DNA of 64,000 bases from Campylobacteraceae bacterium (GCA_031268335.1 JAIRXG010000021.1:1-64000); one strand, 5' to 3'; numbered from the stretch's first letter, positions 8,902 through 18,124 are shown. Made by a program: numbers and translations. Notes: generated by a model not told the origin, from the letters alone.

Positions 8902-10290
8902 TTATTTTAAATTGTTTAGAGAAAAAGAGAATGTAGACCCTTCGCCAAGCACGCTTTCTATTTTGAGTTCCAGTCCATGCATTTTTAGTATATGAGAGAC
9001 AAAAGTTAGTCCAAGACCCAAAGAGTTATCCCAGCTTCTGCCCTCTACGCGATAAAACTTATCCGTGATTTTGCTTATCTCCTCTTTAGCTATTCCGATA
9101 CCGTCGTCCGTTACGCTGAATATTTCGTCTTTTAACTTTACATGTACGGCGCTTTCCGAATACTTTAGAGCGTTGCTTATGAGATTTGAGACAACTATCT
9201 CCATCATTTGTGCATCAGCTTTGATGAGAGTTGTTTCGCTCTCATATGTTATTAGTCTCGAAGGTTCTGATATGCGAAACAAAGACACGACTTCTTGCGC
9301 TAATTCGTTAAAGTCAAATTCATTGGTTTGATAAGGCAAATCGCCGCTTTCAAGTTTTGAAGCAAGTGAAAGTCTATCTATCATATCGGAAATTTTTTGA
9401 CTGTTTTTCAGTATCTTTTCTAAAAATTTCTTTCTTATTTTTGTATCTATATTTTCATCATCGTTTAGTGTTTGCGCATATCCTATAACCGCCGCTATCG
9501 GATTTTTAAATTCGTGGCTTATAGCCGATATGATATCGCTTTTTTGGCGGCTTATAAGCTTTATTTTGGCTGTGTATTTTCTTTTTTGTTTCGCTCTTTT
9601 TTCAAGTCTCTTTGCAAGTTTTTTGAGATAGATTCCCAGCTCCGCAAATTCTCTTGCAAAACCAAATTGAAACTCTTTCTTATACTCTTTTTGAGCTAAC
9701 GCATCAAAAGCGCTGTTTAGTTTTATCACCTCGTTTCTTATATTTTTGCTGAATTTATTTATCCAAAAAAAGCCTATCAGTAAGACAAAAATGAAAATTA
9801 CGGTAATAATCGCCCAAATAATATAAAAGCTTTTCATTACTAAATTAAGCGGCGTAGTAACGCGCACAAAATAGAAAGCCTCGTTTATTTGCACTCTGCT
9901 CGCCACATTTAAAAAATCTTCGTTTAAAGTATCCGAATATCTAATCGCTATGCCATATTCTTGCAATCTTGCTTGCATTATCTCGGCTCTATTGTTATGA
10001 TTTTCCATAACTTCTATATCCGCCGCGCTATCGGCTAAAACTATGCCGTTGCCGTCGATAAGCGTTACGCGCATATTTGAACTCTCTCCGACCTCTTTTA
10101 TATAATTTTTAAAGTCGCTTCTGTCCGCGATTGACGCTTTGACGATATTTAGCGTTGTTTTTAGAAGATTTTCATATCTATTTATCTCTAATTGTTTGCA
10201 TATAAAATAACTAGCTGTGCCAAATATACAGATGAGTACAATCACCGTGACGGTCAATTGTTTTGCTACATGTTGATGAAGTCTTAGCAT
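8902..10290 (-). CDS. Sensor histidine kinase of the phosphate regulon (PhoR-like)
   Basis: The product is about 462 residues. A transmembrane helix sits near residues 8-28, followed by a periplasmic loop, a second helix near 155-180 (IIWAIITVIFIFVLLIGFFW), then a cytoplasmic kinase core. The H box is ISHEFKNPIAA (phospho-acceptor histidine), the N box NLISNALKYS, and the G boxes DDGIGIAKEE and GLGLTFV. I prefer the ATG at 10290 (MLRLHQ) over the one at 10311: it has a GGGGAG sequence upstream and a shorter overlap with the response-regulator gene. It is co-transcribed after phoU and the regulator and lies divergent to pstSCAB, so phosphate control is the likely role. Confidence 0.88.
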   Translation of the reverse strand: MLRLHQHVAKQLTVTVIVLICIFGTASYFICKQLEINRYENLLKTTLNIVKASIADRSDFKNYIKEVGESSNMRVTLIDGNGIVLADSAADIEVMENHNNRAEIMQARLQEYGIAIRYSDTLNEDFLNVASRVQINEAFYFVRVTTPLNLVMKSFYIIWAIITVIFIFVLLIGFFWINKFSKNIRNEVIKLNSAFDALAQKEYKKEFQFGFAREFAELGIYLKKLAKRLEKRAKQKRKYTAKIKLISRQKSDIISAISHEFKNPIAAVIGYAQTLNDDENIDTKIRKKFLEKILKNSQKISDMIDRLSLASKLESGDLPYQTNEFDFNELAQEVVSLFRISEPSRLITYESETTLIKADAQMMEIVVSNLISNALKYSESAVHVKLKDEIFSVTDDGIGIAKEEISKITDKFYRVEGRSWDNSLGLGLTFVSHILKMHGLELKIESVLGEGSTFSFSLNNLK

Positions 10291-10952
10291 AATATATAAC
10301 CGACTCCCCATATAGACTTAATATATTTTTTATCTTTTTTCGGGTCAATTTTCTTGCAAAGCCTGCTTATTGCCACATTTACAGTTTTTTCCTGAAATAC
10401 CTCGTCATTTTGCCAAATGCTCTCCAGCAAAAAGTCGCGGTTTAAAACGCTGTTTTTATTCTGCACAAATAACTTTAAGAGGTCAAACTCAAGTCTTGTA
10501 AGGTCAATTTTTTCATCTTCTACGAAAGCTTCGCGGGATTCGAGATTTAGTAAAATATCCTTAAAGCTCATATTTTTTGCTTCATGTTTAGTTCTATTAA
10601 TTAAAGCTTTGGAGCGCAAAATAAGCTCTTGCATGTTAAACGGTTTTTTCAGGTAATCGTCTCCTCCTCTTAAAAATCCCTCCTCCACTTCGCTGTCTTT
10701 ATCTTTGGCCGTTACAAAAATGGCTGGAATATTTATCCCTTTTTTACGCAAACGTTCCACGAACTCACTGCCTTCAGTCTCTTTCAAATTTCTATCTACT
10801 ATCAAAAGAAAGCACTTCTCTTCGCTTAAAAACTTTTCCACATTTTTTGTAGATAAAAATCCTATCGCGTCAAATCCGACTTTGTTTAGATGAAACTCCA
10901 TCAATTCCAGCAAATCTTGCTCATCTTCAATGATAACTACCGTATCTTTCAT
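10284..10952 (-). CDS. OmpR/PhoB-family response regulator
   Basis: The product is about 222 residues. The receiver domain begins VVIIEDEQDLLEL, with acidic pocket residues, the phosphorylated aspartate in LLIVDRNL, and the conserved lysine in YLKKPF. A C-terminal winged-helix DNA-binding domain ends with the motif KYIKSIWGVGYIL. The start is ATG 10952 with an AGAGG RBS five bases upstream; longer readings upstream have no RBS. It sits 7 bases after phoU and overlaps the kinase gene. Together with the divergent pst genes this points to phosphate-starvation control, equivalent to PhosR of Campylobacter. Confidence 0.9.
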   Translation of the reverse strand: MKDTVVIIEDEQDLLELMEFHLNKVGFDAIGFLSTKNVEKFLSEEKCFLLIVDRNLKETEGSEFVERLRKKGINIPAIFVTAKDKDSEVEEGFLRGGDDYLKKPFNMQELILRSKALINRTKHEAKNMSFKDILLNLESREAFVEDEKIDLTRLEFDLLKLFVQNKNSVLNRDFLLESIWQNDEVFQEKTVNVAISRLCKKIDPKKDKKYIKSIWGVGYILC

Positions 10953-10959
10953 AAAACCT

Positions 10960-11622
10960 CTAATACAACCTAAGTTCGCCGCCGCTTTTGGCGTACAAAA
11001 CAAGTTTAGCGATAGCAACGCACCTATCGGCCATTTTTTCAAGCTTTCTCATTGTGCTTAAAATCTGTATGTGGTTCGCGCTAAAATCCAACTCTTTACC
11101 AAGCGCGCTTAATATATTTTTCTCCAAGATAGAGTACAAATCGTCGCTTTTGCTCTCTTCTACTTTCACTTTTCTGTACGCATTTTCGCCGTCATCTTTG
11201 CTGTTTATCATGCCTACGGCAATGGTTACCGCACCGATTGAGGATTTATAGAGTTGCAAAACGTACTCTTTAAAGATATGAAAATAATTCGCATCGGTTA
11301 TATAAAACGTCATATTTTTTGCAAATCCTCTCATATTGTCCGCGATTCTTACCATCTCGTTTGTGATTTTCAGATATGATATGAGTTCGCGCAAATCCTT
11401 AGCTTCGGCTCCAAAAAGTGCTAAAGACATTATTATATCATTATCGATGGCGTTTGCATTGGCTTCTATATTTCTTAACATATTTTTGGCATTTTCAAAC
11501 TCTTTTGCATCAAACTTTTTAAGACCTTCAAAAATTGCCTCTCCTACCTCTACGATAACAAAACCAAATTTTTCAATATCCTTTCTGATTTTGTCTAATT
11601 TTTCTTCATTTCGCGAAAGCAT
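10960..11622 (-). CDS. phoU: PhoU-family phosphate-signalling protein
   Basis: The product is about 220 residues, all alpha-helical, with two PhoU-like three-helix repeats. Features such as DNDIIMSLALFGAEAKDLRELISYLK and MRKLEKMADRCVAIAKLV contain the acidic metal-binding patches typical of the family. PhoU links the Pst transporter to the histidine kinase and represses the Pho response when phosphate is ample. The start is ATG 11622 with an AAAGGAAT RBS; a TTG directly before it is less likely. It is the first gene of the minus-strand phoU-regulator-kinase operon, divergent from pstS. Confidence 0.87.
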   Translation of the reverse strand: MLSRNEEKLDKIRKDIEKFGFVIVEVGEAIFEGLKKFDAKEFENAKNMLRNIEANANAIDNDIIMSLALFGAEAKDLRELISYLKITNEMVRIADNMRGFAKNMTFYITDANYFHIFKEYVLQLYKSSIGAVTIAVGMINSKDDGENAYRKVKVEESKSDDLYSILEKNILSALGKELDFSANHIQILSTMRKLEKMADRCVAIAKLVLYAKSGGELRLY

Positions 11623-11639
11623 CAAATATTCCTTTACAT

Positions 11640-11776
11640 GTATGATAAAGCTATGCTACTTAAAAAAGATTACTAAACAATAACAAATTAGAGTGCAATA
11701 CGGCTTTTACATGTAATCGATTTGTAATTAAGTACTTTTACAATTTCTTAATTTTAAAAGTTTCAAAGGAGAGACT
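11640..11776. promoter_or_regulatory. Divergent phoU / pstS control region
   Basis: This 137-base AT-rich spacer separates phoU (-) from pstS (+). It contains a TACATGTA palindrome near 11710 and a partly symmetric TTGTAATTAAG / TTTACAATTTCTTAA arrangement just before the pstS RBS (AAAGGAGAG). This is the expected place for response-regulator boxes; I cannot define the exact operator. Confidence 0.45.
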
Positions 11777-12775
11777 ATGTTAGAAAGAATTATTGTACTT
11801 TTATTGTTAAGTTTTATAAGCGTTTTCGGCGCTGATAAGATAAATGGAGCGGGCGCATCGTTTCCGGCACCTGCATATTTTGGCTGGGCATACTCTTATG
11901 AACAAGAGACAGGCAATCAGATAAATTATCAATCCATAGGTTCCGGCGGCGGTGTCAAGCAGATAACTTCAAGAGTCGTTGATTTTGGTGCAAGCGACGA
12001 ACCGTTAGATAAAAAAAGTATTGCCGAAGCGAAGGTTTTACAATTTCCCTCTCTTATAGGTTCGATAGTTTTAGCCCACAATATCGACGGGATTAAAGAC
12101 GGCGAATTAAAATTAAAAAATGAAATTTTAGCCGATATATATCTTGGCAAAATTACAAGATGGAACGATGAAAAAATCGCCAAAGACAATCCAACTCTAA
12201 AACTTCCTAACAGCGTCATAACTGTTGTCAGAAGAAGCGATGGTTCCGGAACTACTTACAATTTCACAAGCTTCTTGGCGGGTGTTAGTAAAGAGTGGGC
12301 AGATAATTATGGTGTCGGCAAAGCAATTGATTGGCCTGTGGGAATTGCCGCGAAAGGAAATGAGGGCGTTACGTCCATGATAGCGCAAACGCCAAACTCA
12401 ATAGGATATTTAGAAAACGCTTATGCGCTCAAAAATAATCTCGCAAGAACTACGTTGAGCACAAAAAACGGCAAATGGGTAAAACCAAACGACGACAATT
12501 TCAAATCTGCGGCAAAAATGGCAAAGTGGAGCAAAACCGACGATTTTTATCAAATCTTAGTGTTGCAAGACGGCGATAACGCATATCCTATCGTAGCGGC
12601 AACTTTTATATTGTTGCCTACGGATAAATCCGCCATGAATAATAAAATCATCAATTTTTTCAACTGGGCTTTTGATAAAGGCGATGATATGATAGCAAAA
12701 TTGGGATATGTTCCGCTTCCGTTAGAGACTAAAAACTTGATACGCGAATATTGGAAAGATAACGGTTTGAAATAA
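11777..12775 (+). CDS. pstS: Phosphate ABC transporter substrate-binding protein
   Basis: The protein has 332 residues. A signal peptide (MLERIIVLLLLSFISVFG) is followed by the mature PstS fold. Phosphate-binding motifs are GAGASFPAPAY near the N terminus, YQSIGSGGGVKQI, FGASDEPL and VVRRSDGSGTTYNFTSFL. It captures inorganic phosphate in the periplasm for PstCAB. The RBS AAAGGAG is ideally spaced from the ATG. A strong terminator follows about 30 bases after the stop and pstC starts 534 bases later, so pstS is probably made in excess over the membrane components, as elsewhere. Confidence 0.97.
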   Translation: MLERIIVLLLLSFISVFGADKINGAGASFPAPAYFGWAYSYEQETGNQINYQSIGSGGGVKQITSRVVDFGASDEPLDKKSIAEAKVLQFPSLIGSIVLAHNIDGIKDGELKLKNEILADIYLGKITRWNDEKIAKDNPTLKLPNSVITVVRRSDGSGTTYNFTSFLAGVSKEWADNYGVGKAIDWPVGIAAKGNEGVTSMIAQTPNSIGYLENAYALKNNLARTTLSTKNGKWVKPNDDNFKSAAKMAKWSKTDDFYQILVLQDGDNAYPIVAATFILLPTDKSAMNNKIINFFNWAFDKGDDMIAKLGYVPLPLETKNLIREYWKDNGLK

Positions 12776-12807
12776 CGCTTCTTTATTGTGAGTATAAAAA
12801 AGCGTAG

Positions 12808-12840
12808 TATCGGTACAAATTGTGCCGATACTTTTTTTGG
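12808..12840 (+). terminator. Rho-independent terminator after pstS
   Basis: AGTATCGGTAC pairs with GTGCCGATACT (one G-T pair) around a short AAATT loop, and a T-run follows at once. This is a classic intrinsic terminator or attenuator between pstS and pstC. Confidence 0.85.
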
Positions 12841-13309
12841 TTTTTAAGTCTTACATGTAGTAATTTTTGTTTGTTTTGTTTTTGCATATAAGCAGTATCC
12901 GAATCCTTATTCTTAAGCCTTACATGTATCATCTTACAATAAAACTTGCAAAATAAAAATATGATTTTTGTGAATTTACCAACACTTTTTGTTCACATGT
13001 ATCGGTTGTTTTGCTTTTGTGCGATTTAGGATTGTTGCGGTTTTCAAACTTACATGCAAGCAACTTTTGAACACGAAAAAAGATAAATTAGAAACAAACA
13101 TGCTTGCGAACATACGATGGTCAGAGATGGAATTGAACCGTCGTCCTCTATATAGCGACATATTGTTGATAAGGCATAACATTCAAATTCTTGTTTCTAT
13201 CATCATAACCGTACTGACAAATAAAATCTTATATGTAACAATCCTTTGTAACCATTTTGCAATACAGCGACGTTAAAATAGGCTCATGAAATAAAAAATA
13301 AGGTTTTTT
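12841..13309. other. Intergenic DNA between pstS and pstC
   Basis: This is 470 bases without a supportable gene. It holds two exact TACATGTA palindromes (near 12853 and 12921), near-matches at 12994 and 13050, and a stretch on the minus strand (13118-13145) that ends GGTTCAATTCC...CCA like the 3' end of a tRNA but cannot fold as a whole tRNA. Overlapping short frames on both strands have no RBS or recognisable content. Confidence 0.5.
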
Positions 13310-14167
13310 GTGAATAAGATAAACGATTTTGTCTTTTTTAACCTCACAAGATTTGCAGCTTATGCTCTTTTTGTTGTCTTAGCGGCGATATTTATCGTTC
13401 TATTTATTGAGGCAAAACCTGCTATAAATGCTTTTGGAGTAAATTTTTTAGTATCTTCCAGATGGGCGCCAAATCTTGAAATATTCGGCGGTTTTCCCGC
13501 TATAGCCGGCTCTTTACTATCCACTTTTATAGCTATGATTTTAGCTGTGCCTTTGGCTCTTGGAATAGCGATATTTTTGAGCGAAATAGCCGTTCAAAGA
13601 TTAAAAACGCCTGTTGGAACAGCCATAGAACTATTGGCTGCGATTCCATCTGTAATTTATGGAATGTGGGGACTTTTCTATTTTGCTCCCATTTTGAGAG
13701 CGATATTTGGGGGAAACGGGCTTGGATTATTGAGCGCCGGGATAGTACTTTCTATTATGATATTGCCGTTTATGGCTTCAGTCGCAAGAGATGCCATGAA
13801 CACGACGCCGGATATTTTAAAAGAGTCTGCTTACGCTTTGGGCGCTACAAAATGGGATGTAATCAAAAGCGTGATAATTCCTTATGCAAAGGCGGGCGTT
13901 TTGGGGGCTGCTATCTTGGCTTTGGGGCGCGCGATAGGAGAAACTATGGCGGTAACGTTTGTGATGGGAAACGTCCACAAAGTACCAAGCGGGCTAACTT
14001 CTGCCGCGACCTCTATTCCTGTAACTTTGGCAAATGAGTTCACGGAAGCTGACAGCGCGCTTTATTATTCGTCGCTTTTTTATTTGGCTCTTATACTTTT
14101 TGTGATTAGTTTTATCTTTATAGGCATTGCAAAATTCATATTTTTCAGAAAATTGAGGGCGGCTTGA
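13310..14167 (+). CDS. pstC: Phosphate ABC transporter permease PstC
   Basis: The protein has 285 residues and about six membrane helices. The binding-protein-dependent transport fold carries the EAA-type loop ESAYALGATKWDVIKSVIIPYAKAGVLG, and IGETMAVTFVMGN is typical of PstC. It forms the inner-membrane channel with PstA. The start is GTG at 13310, preceded by AAGG. The stop overlaps the pstA start (TGATG), which indicates translational coupling. The protein is shorter than E. coli PstC (319), mainly at the N terminus. Confidence 0.95.
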   Translation: MNKINDFVFFNLTRFAAYALFVVLAAIFIVLFIEAKPAINAFGVNFLVSSRWAPNLEIFGGFPAIAGSLLSTFIAMILAVPLALGIAIFLSEIAVQRLKTPVGTAIELLAAIPSVIYGMWGLFYFAPILRAIFGGNGLGLLSAGIVLSIMILPFMASVARDAMNTTPDILKESAYALGATKWDVIKSVIIPYAKAGVLGAAILALGRAIGETMAVTFVMGNVHKVPSGLTSAATSIPVTLANEFTEADSALYYSSLFYLALILFVISFIFIGIAKFIFFRKLRAA

Positions 14168-15003
14168 TGACGTCAAAAACAAAAAGAGTTATTGTTAGTC
14201 GCATTGTCTTGACACTTTGTGTCATAAGCGCTATTTTTGGCATAGCTTTTTTATTTTGGATACTTTTCGTACTGCTTTATAAAGGTTTTTTTGCGCTAAA
14301 TCTTGATATATTTTTACACAATGCCGCGCCGACCGGAGTTGAAGGTGGAGGACTTAAAAATGCCCTGATAGGTCAAGTCATGCTCGTATCTTTTGCTTCT
14401 ATCATAGGAATCCCGATAGGCATATTGGCAGGTACTTTTTTAAGCGAGTATGGACAAAAAAATAAAATCGCTAATATCATAAGAGATATAAGCGATATAA
14501 TGATGAGTTCCCCCTCTATAGTAATAGGCGCGTTTATTTATGCAATTTTAGTTCATCCTGTCGGACACTTTTCGGGTTGGGCAGGCATAGCGGCGCTGGT
14601 AGTTATAATGATACCTATCGTTTTGAGAGTAACTGATGATATGCTCTTGCTTGTCCCTCAAACTCAAAGAGAAGCTGCTGCTGCTTTGGGAGCCCCAAGA
14701 TACAAGGTCATCATAGGAGTCGTTTATAGAGGAGCAAAAATCGGTATTTTAACAGGAGCATTGTTGTCAATTGCAAGAGTTAGCGGTGAAACAGCCCCTT
14801 TGTTATTTACATCTTTTAATAACAATTTTTTTAGCACCGACTTGAATGCGCCCGTATCGTCGCTTACTGTTACTATGTTTAATTACGCCACAAGTCCTTA
14901 TGCGGATTGGCAAAGTCTTGGTTGGGCTGCGGCGTTTTTATTGTCGGTATTTGTTCTTGGAATAAATATAATCGGCAGATTGATAATTAAAAAGAGGAGA
15001 TAG
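14167..15003 (+). CDS. pstA: Phosphate ABC transporter permease PstA
   Basis: The product is about 278 residues with six predicted membrane helices. Its EAA loop is [30 protein letters not shown], and [14 protein letters not shown]-type residues follow, as in PstA. It pairs with PstC in the inner-membrane phosphate channel. The start is the ATG at 14167, in a TGATG junction with the pstC stop. pstB follows with one base between the pstA stop and the TTG start, so the three genes are translated as a block. Confidence 0.94.
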   Translation: MTSKTKRVIVSRIVLTLCVISAIFGIAFLFWILFVLLYKGFFALNLDIFLHNAAPTGVEGGGLKNALIGQVMLVSFASIIGIPIGILAGTFLSEYGQKNKIANIIRDISDIMMSSPSIVIGAFIYAILVHPVGHFSGWAGIAALVVIMIPIVLRVTDDMLLLVPQTQREAAAALGAPRYKVIIGVVYRGAKIGILTGALLSIARVSGETAPLLFTSFNNNFFSTDLNAPVSSLTVTMFNYATSPYADWQSLGWAAAFLLSVFVLGINIIGRLIIKKRR

Positions 15004-15004
15004 C

Positions 15005-15790
15005 TTGGCAACCATTGCAAATATCAAGGAAAACAGAGCTGTTGAGGTGGTAAATCTCTCTTTTGCTTATGCTAATACCGCGCAAAGCAGTTTGAAAGGC
15101 ATAAATATGCCGATTGCTGAAAACAAAATTACCGCCCTGATAGGCCCCAGCGGCTGCGGAAAAACCACTTTACTGCGCTGTTTTAACCGCATTCACGATT
15201 TATATACGGGAAATGTCTATAAAGGCAAAATCATCTTTAACAACCAAAACATACTTGACGTTAAAACGGATTTGATTGATTTGCGTACAAAAATAGGTAT
15301 GATTTTTCAAAAACCTACGTCCTTTCCTATGTCTGTTTGGGACAATATCGCGTATGGACTAAAACTAAAAGGCGTCAAATCAAAATCCGAACTAAACGAT
15401 AAAATAGAAAAAGCTTTAAGAGGGGCTGCTATTTGGAATGAAGTCAAAGATAGATTAAAGAGCGATGCAAACGCACTTTCGGGCGGTCAGCAACAAAGAC
15501 TTTGTATAGCAAGAGCGATAGCGGTCGAACCTCAAGTGCTTTTATTTGACGAACCTACGTCCGCCTTAGACCCTATATCGACTCAAGCAATTGAGCAACT
15601 CATAACGGAACTAAAAAATAATATTAGCATCATAATCGTAACGCACAATATGCAGCAAGCCGCTCGTGTCAGCGACTATACGGCGTTTATGTATCTTGGA
15701 GATTTGATAGAATTAAGTCCAACTGAAGAGCTTTTTATAAACCCAAAAGAGAAATTAACGGAAGAGTATATCACAGGCAAATTTGGTTAA
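15005..15790 (+). CDS. pstB: Phosphate ABC transporter ATP-binding protein
   Basis: The protein has 261 residues. The ABC ATPase has Walker [11 protein letters not shown]-loop [16 protein letters not shown] (the PstB-typical form), signature [16 protein letters not shown] and Walker [14 protein letters not shown], with the H-loop histidine in [10 protein letters not shown]. It drives phosphate uptake through PstCA. The start is TTG at 15005, supported by an AGGAG RBS five to six bases upstream. It is the last gene of the pst operon. Confidence 0.97.
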   Translation: MATIANIKENRAVEVVNLSFAYANTAQSSLKGINMPIAENKITALIGPSGCGKTTLLRCFNRIHDLYTGNVYKGKIIFNNQNILDVKTDLIDLRTKIGMIFQKPTSFPMSVWDNIAYGLKLKGVKSKSELNDKIEKALRGAAIWNEVKDRLKSDANALSGGQQQRLCIARAIAVEPQVLLFDEPTSALDPISTQAIEQLITELKNNISIIIVTHNMQQAARVSDYTAFMYLGDLIELSPTEELFINPKEKLTEEYITGKFG

Positions 15791-16012
15791 TGTCTGTTGC
15801 GCCGAACAAAAAAGATTGTAAAAAGTATTCGCAAAATTTGGCAAAAGATGATGTTAAAAAAATATACGTGTATGTATGAAGTTTTATTTTTAATAGCTAC
15901 ATGCATTTGCCGCAATACTTCAAATCGAAGCGATTTTTTTTGTCGGATTAAGACAAATGCTATTGAAATCTTGTTACATTTTCAACTTCAAGTATTTAAA
16001 GTATTGATGAAC
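15791..16012. other. Intergenic DNA after pstB
   Basis: There is no convincing gene. A small AATCG/CGATT hairpin followed by eight T residues near 15925-15942 could end pst transcription. An open frame from 15797 to 16096 has no RBS and runs into the dispersed repeat, so it was not called. Confidence 0.4.
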
Positions 16013-16224
16013 TACATGTACAATATTTTAACTCTCAAGATTACATGTATGACAAATGTATTTATCTTTTTGATAATAAAACTTGTATACACATAGTTAC
16101 ATGCAATAAAGTAATTTCATGCAAATTCAAACACAATAAATCACATTTTTGTAAATTAGGTATTTATGCTAATTTTGACACAATGCTTGTTTTGCGACAA
16201 AATATCTTTCAGATTAAAATATTG
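16013..16224 (-). repeat. Dispersed intergenic repeat, copy B (inverted relative to copy A)
   Basis: The reverse complement matches 5785-6114 except for two insertions in copy A. It contains two TACATGTA palindromes and one TACATGCA. It lies in the gap between pstB and the rubrerythrin gene, so the two copies bracket the whole 6.3-15.8 kb block in opposite orientation. Between this copy and the terminator at 16301 there is only AT-rich DNA. Confidence 0.85.
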
Positions 16225-16300
16225 TAATTTAATACAAAAGATATTTTGTAAAATTTTTAACCAAATAAATCTCAAATCTTATTTTTTTAAAAATTGATAA

Positions 16301-16327
16301 CGGCAGTAGTTTTTGAAACTACTGCCG
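16301..16327 (-). terminator. Terminator of the desulforubrerythrin gene
   Basis: This is a perfect 12-bp stem CGGCAGTAGTTT/AAACTACTGCCG with a 3-base loop. On the minus strand it is followed by TTATCAATTTTTAAAAAAAT. It lies 8 bases after the stop codon. Confidence 0.85.
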
Positions 16328-16334
16328 CCAAAAA

Positions 16335-16982
16335 TTATCCTAAAAACTCTCGCTTAAAATACTCTTTTGAAGCTTTGCAAAGCGGACAAGCGCCGGGTGC
16401 TTTTTTGCCTTTGTGTACATGTCCGCATATTTCGCAGACCCAAGTTTCATCTTCTTCGTCTTCAAAAAAATTATCTTTTTCCAATTTCTCTTTAAGCGCC
16501 AAATACTCTCTCTCATGTTCGGTTTCGACTTTTGCTATAGCCCTAAAGAGTCTGGCAAGCGCGCTGTGCCCTTCTTCGGCGGCAATCGCTTCAAACTCCG
16601 GATACATTATGGAATGTTCGTAATTTTCTCCTTGCGCTCCGTAGATTAGATTTTTTGCGGTTGTATCAAGCTCAAAACCATGAATTAGTTTGTTATACTC
16701 TTTATATTCGGCTCTTGCATGCCACATCTCATTTAGCGCGGCTTCTCTAAAATGTGCCGCTATTCTGTGAAGCCCTTCTTGTTGAGCTACGTCGGCAAAT
16801 AAATCGTATTTATTTCTCGCCATAGATTCGCCCGCAAATGCTTTCATCAAATTTACAGCTGTCAAATTTTTTGTCGTTAACTCCATCTCTTCGCCGCAAC
16901 ATATAAGTTTGCCTTTACCTACATTTTGCACCTCTACTTCATTTCCGCATATATTACAGCGGTATGTTTCGTACTTTTTCAT
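16335..16982 (-). CDS. Desulforubrerythrin (peroxide-scavenging diiron protein)
   Basis: The protein has 215 residues in three parts. The N-terminal desulforedoxin-like zinc/iron-ribbon has YRCNICG and the adjacent cysteines of ICCGEEM. A ferritin-like diiron domain (about 40-165) has EGLHRIAAHFREAALNEMWHA and AIAKVETEHEREY carboxylate/histidine ligands. A C-terminal rubredoxin has CEICGHVHKG and CPLCKA. This three-domain order and length match the desulforubrerythrin of Campylobacter jejuni, which reduces hydrogen peroxide in the cytoplasm. It is a single gene with its own terminator; the start has an AGGAG RBS. A perfect AT palindrome in its promoter may bind a PerR/Fur-type repressor. Confidence 0.93.
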   Translation of the reverse strand: MKKYETYRCNICGNEVEVQNVGKGKLICCGEEMELTTKNLTAVNLMKAFAGESMARNKYDLFADVAQQEGLHRIAAHFREAALNEMWHARAEYKEYNKLIHGFELDTTAKNLIYGAQGENYEHSIMYPEFEAIAAEEGHSALARLFRAIAKVETEHEREYLALKEKLEKDNFFEDEEDETWVCEICGHVHKGKKAPGACPLCKASKEYFKREFLG

Positions 16983-16998
16983 AAATTACTCCTTAATA

Positions 16999-17014
16999 AA
17001 TAATAATTATTATT
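16999..17014 (-). promoter_or_regulatory. Palindromic AT operator candidate upstream of desulforubrerythrin
   Basis: AATAATAATTATTATT is a perfect 16-base palindrome placed 17 bases before the start codon and next to a TATAAT box (17015-17020 region, minus strand). Its ATAATNATTAT-like shape resembles Fur/PerR boxes, which fits control of a peroxide-defence gene. This is inference from shape and position only. Confidence 0.45.
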
Positions 17015-17020
17015 ATATAA

Positions 17021-17364
17021 TTATCTTTATTCTTTTATTAAATTTGAAAAATGCAATCTATTAAGTATACAGCAAAAATAGTTCCAATATAAATATAAGC
17101 GCAAATACATATAAGGTTTTAATCGTATGAGTAAAAATTCAAATTTCAAAACGGCAGTAATATACTAAAATTATATGGATGGCAGTTAAATTGCTTTTGG
17201 TATTTTTATCGCAAAAATGAAAACTGCAAAATGGGAAACAAAGCGGCATAAATAAAAATATTAAAAATTAACGTTGCAAAAAATTTCAATATTTTTGTCA
17301 AGATGTAAAGCGGTTAATCATCTTTTTAAATCGCTATATTTGATGATAAAACCGCTTCATTAAT
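17021..17364. other. Intergenic DNA between desulforubrerythrin and dUTPase genes
   Basis: About 340 bases of AT-rich sequence. I see no reading frame, RNA gene or clear hairpin in it. Confidence 0.5.
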
Positions 17365-18057
17365 TTATTTGTATAACTCTTCTAATTTGGCGTAAAGTTC
17401 GTCTATAGTTGGATTTTTATGTTTTGTCAAAATCTCCAACATCACGACATTATCCTCTTTGCCGTTCCAGATTTTTTTATATGTGCCGTCTTTGTAGCCG
17501 TGGTTTTGGCGAAAGCGGTTTAAAACATTTTTGGCAATATAGTATTGATAAAGATAGTGCAGATTTACTCCGCATTTTAAAGATAGGGCAAAGTATTCTA
17601 TAAACATCGGGTCAAATACGGTCAAATTTTTATTTGTGGATTTGTTTATAAGTGTCTCTATATCATTTATAATCTCAAATGAATTTACGTCGTAAGTTTT
17701 GAACGGTTCGTTGCAAAACTCTTTGAAGCCTTTGACGTTTTCTATATCCGATACGATAGTGTCTATATTGCCAAGATTGTTTAATTTATAATGTTCAAGT
17801 ATCATGCTCATAATAAAATGCCATATATCGACAATCTCAACGCGCACATTTTCCCAATCTATCGGTTTATTCAAATCTTTCCAGTGCTTCCAATCGAAAC
17901 TATCTATAAGTTCCGCGCACTCCATATATATGCATCTGCGCCAATTTATAATGTTATTTGTTTTAGTATAACCTTTTTCCCAGCCAACGCCATTAGTATC
18001 GTCATTTAGTGATTGTTGAAGTTCAAACATAGCTTTTACATAATCTCTATTTGTCAT
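17365..18057 (-). CDS. dut: Dimeric dUTP diphosphatase
   Basis: The protein has 230 residues of the all-alpha dimeric dUTPase/MazG-like superfamily, not the trimeric Dut fold. Visible markers are the ECAELIDSFDWKHWKDL segment, with metal-binding glutamates and the WKHWK motif, and VRVEIVDIWHFIMS, holding the E..D metal-ligand pair. It converts dUTP to dUMP and pyrophosphate, limiting uracil in DNA. Campylobacter uses this type. It is a single gene on the minus strand, 67 bases downstream of the dnaX stop, and may be co-transcribed with dnaX. Confidence 0.9.
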   Translation of the reverse strand: MTNRDYVKAMFELQQSLNDDTNGVGWEKGYTKTNNIINWRRCIYMECAELIDSFDWKHWKDLNKPIDWENVRVEIVDIWHFIMSMILEHYKLNNLGNIDTIVSDIENVKGFKEFCNEPFKTYDVNSFEIINDIETLINKSTNKNLTVFDPMFIEYFALSLKCGVNLHYLYQYYIAKNVLNRFRQNHGYKDGTYKKIWNGKEDNVVMLEILTKHKNPTIDELYAKLEELYK

Positions 18058-18124
18058 TTATATCCTTACATGTATGTAATCAAAGAGTGGATTATATCAT
18101 TAATATATGAATATAGGTAATGGG

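Noticed and set aside
12976-13276. Overlapping open frames on both strands between pstS and pstC
   Set aside because: They are mutually overlapping, lack RBSs and show no protein-like pattern.
15797-16096. 99-codon open frame after pstB
   Set aside because: It has no RBS, its sequence is low-complexity, and its second half is the dispersed repeat whose other copy has no matching frame.
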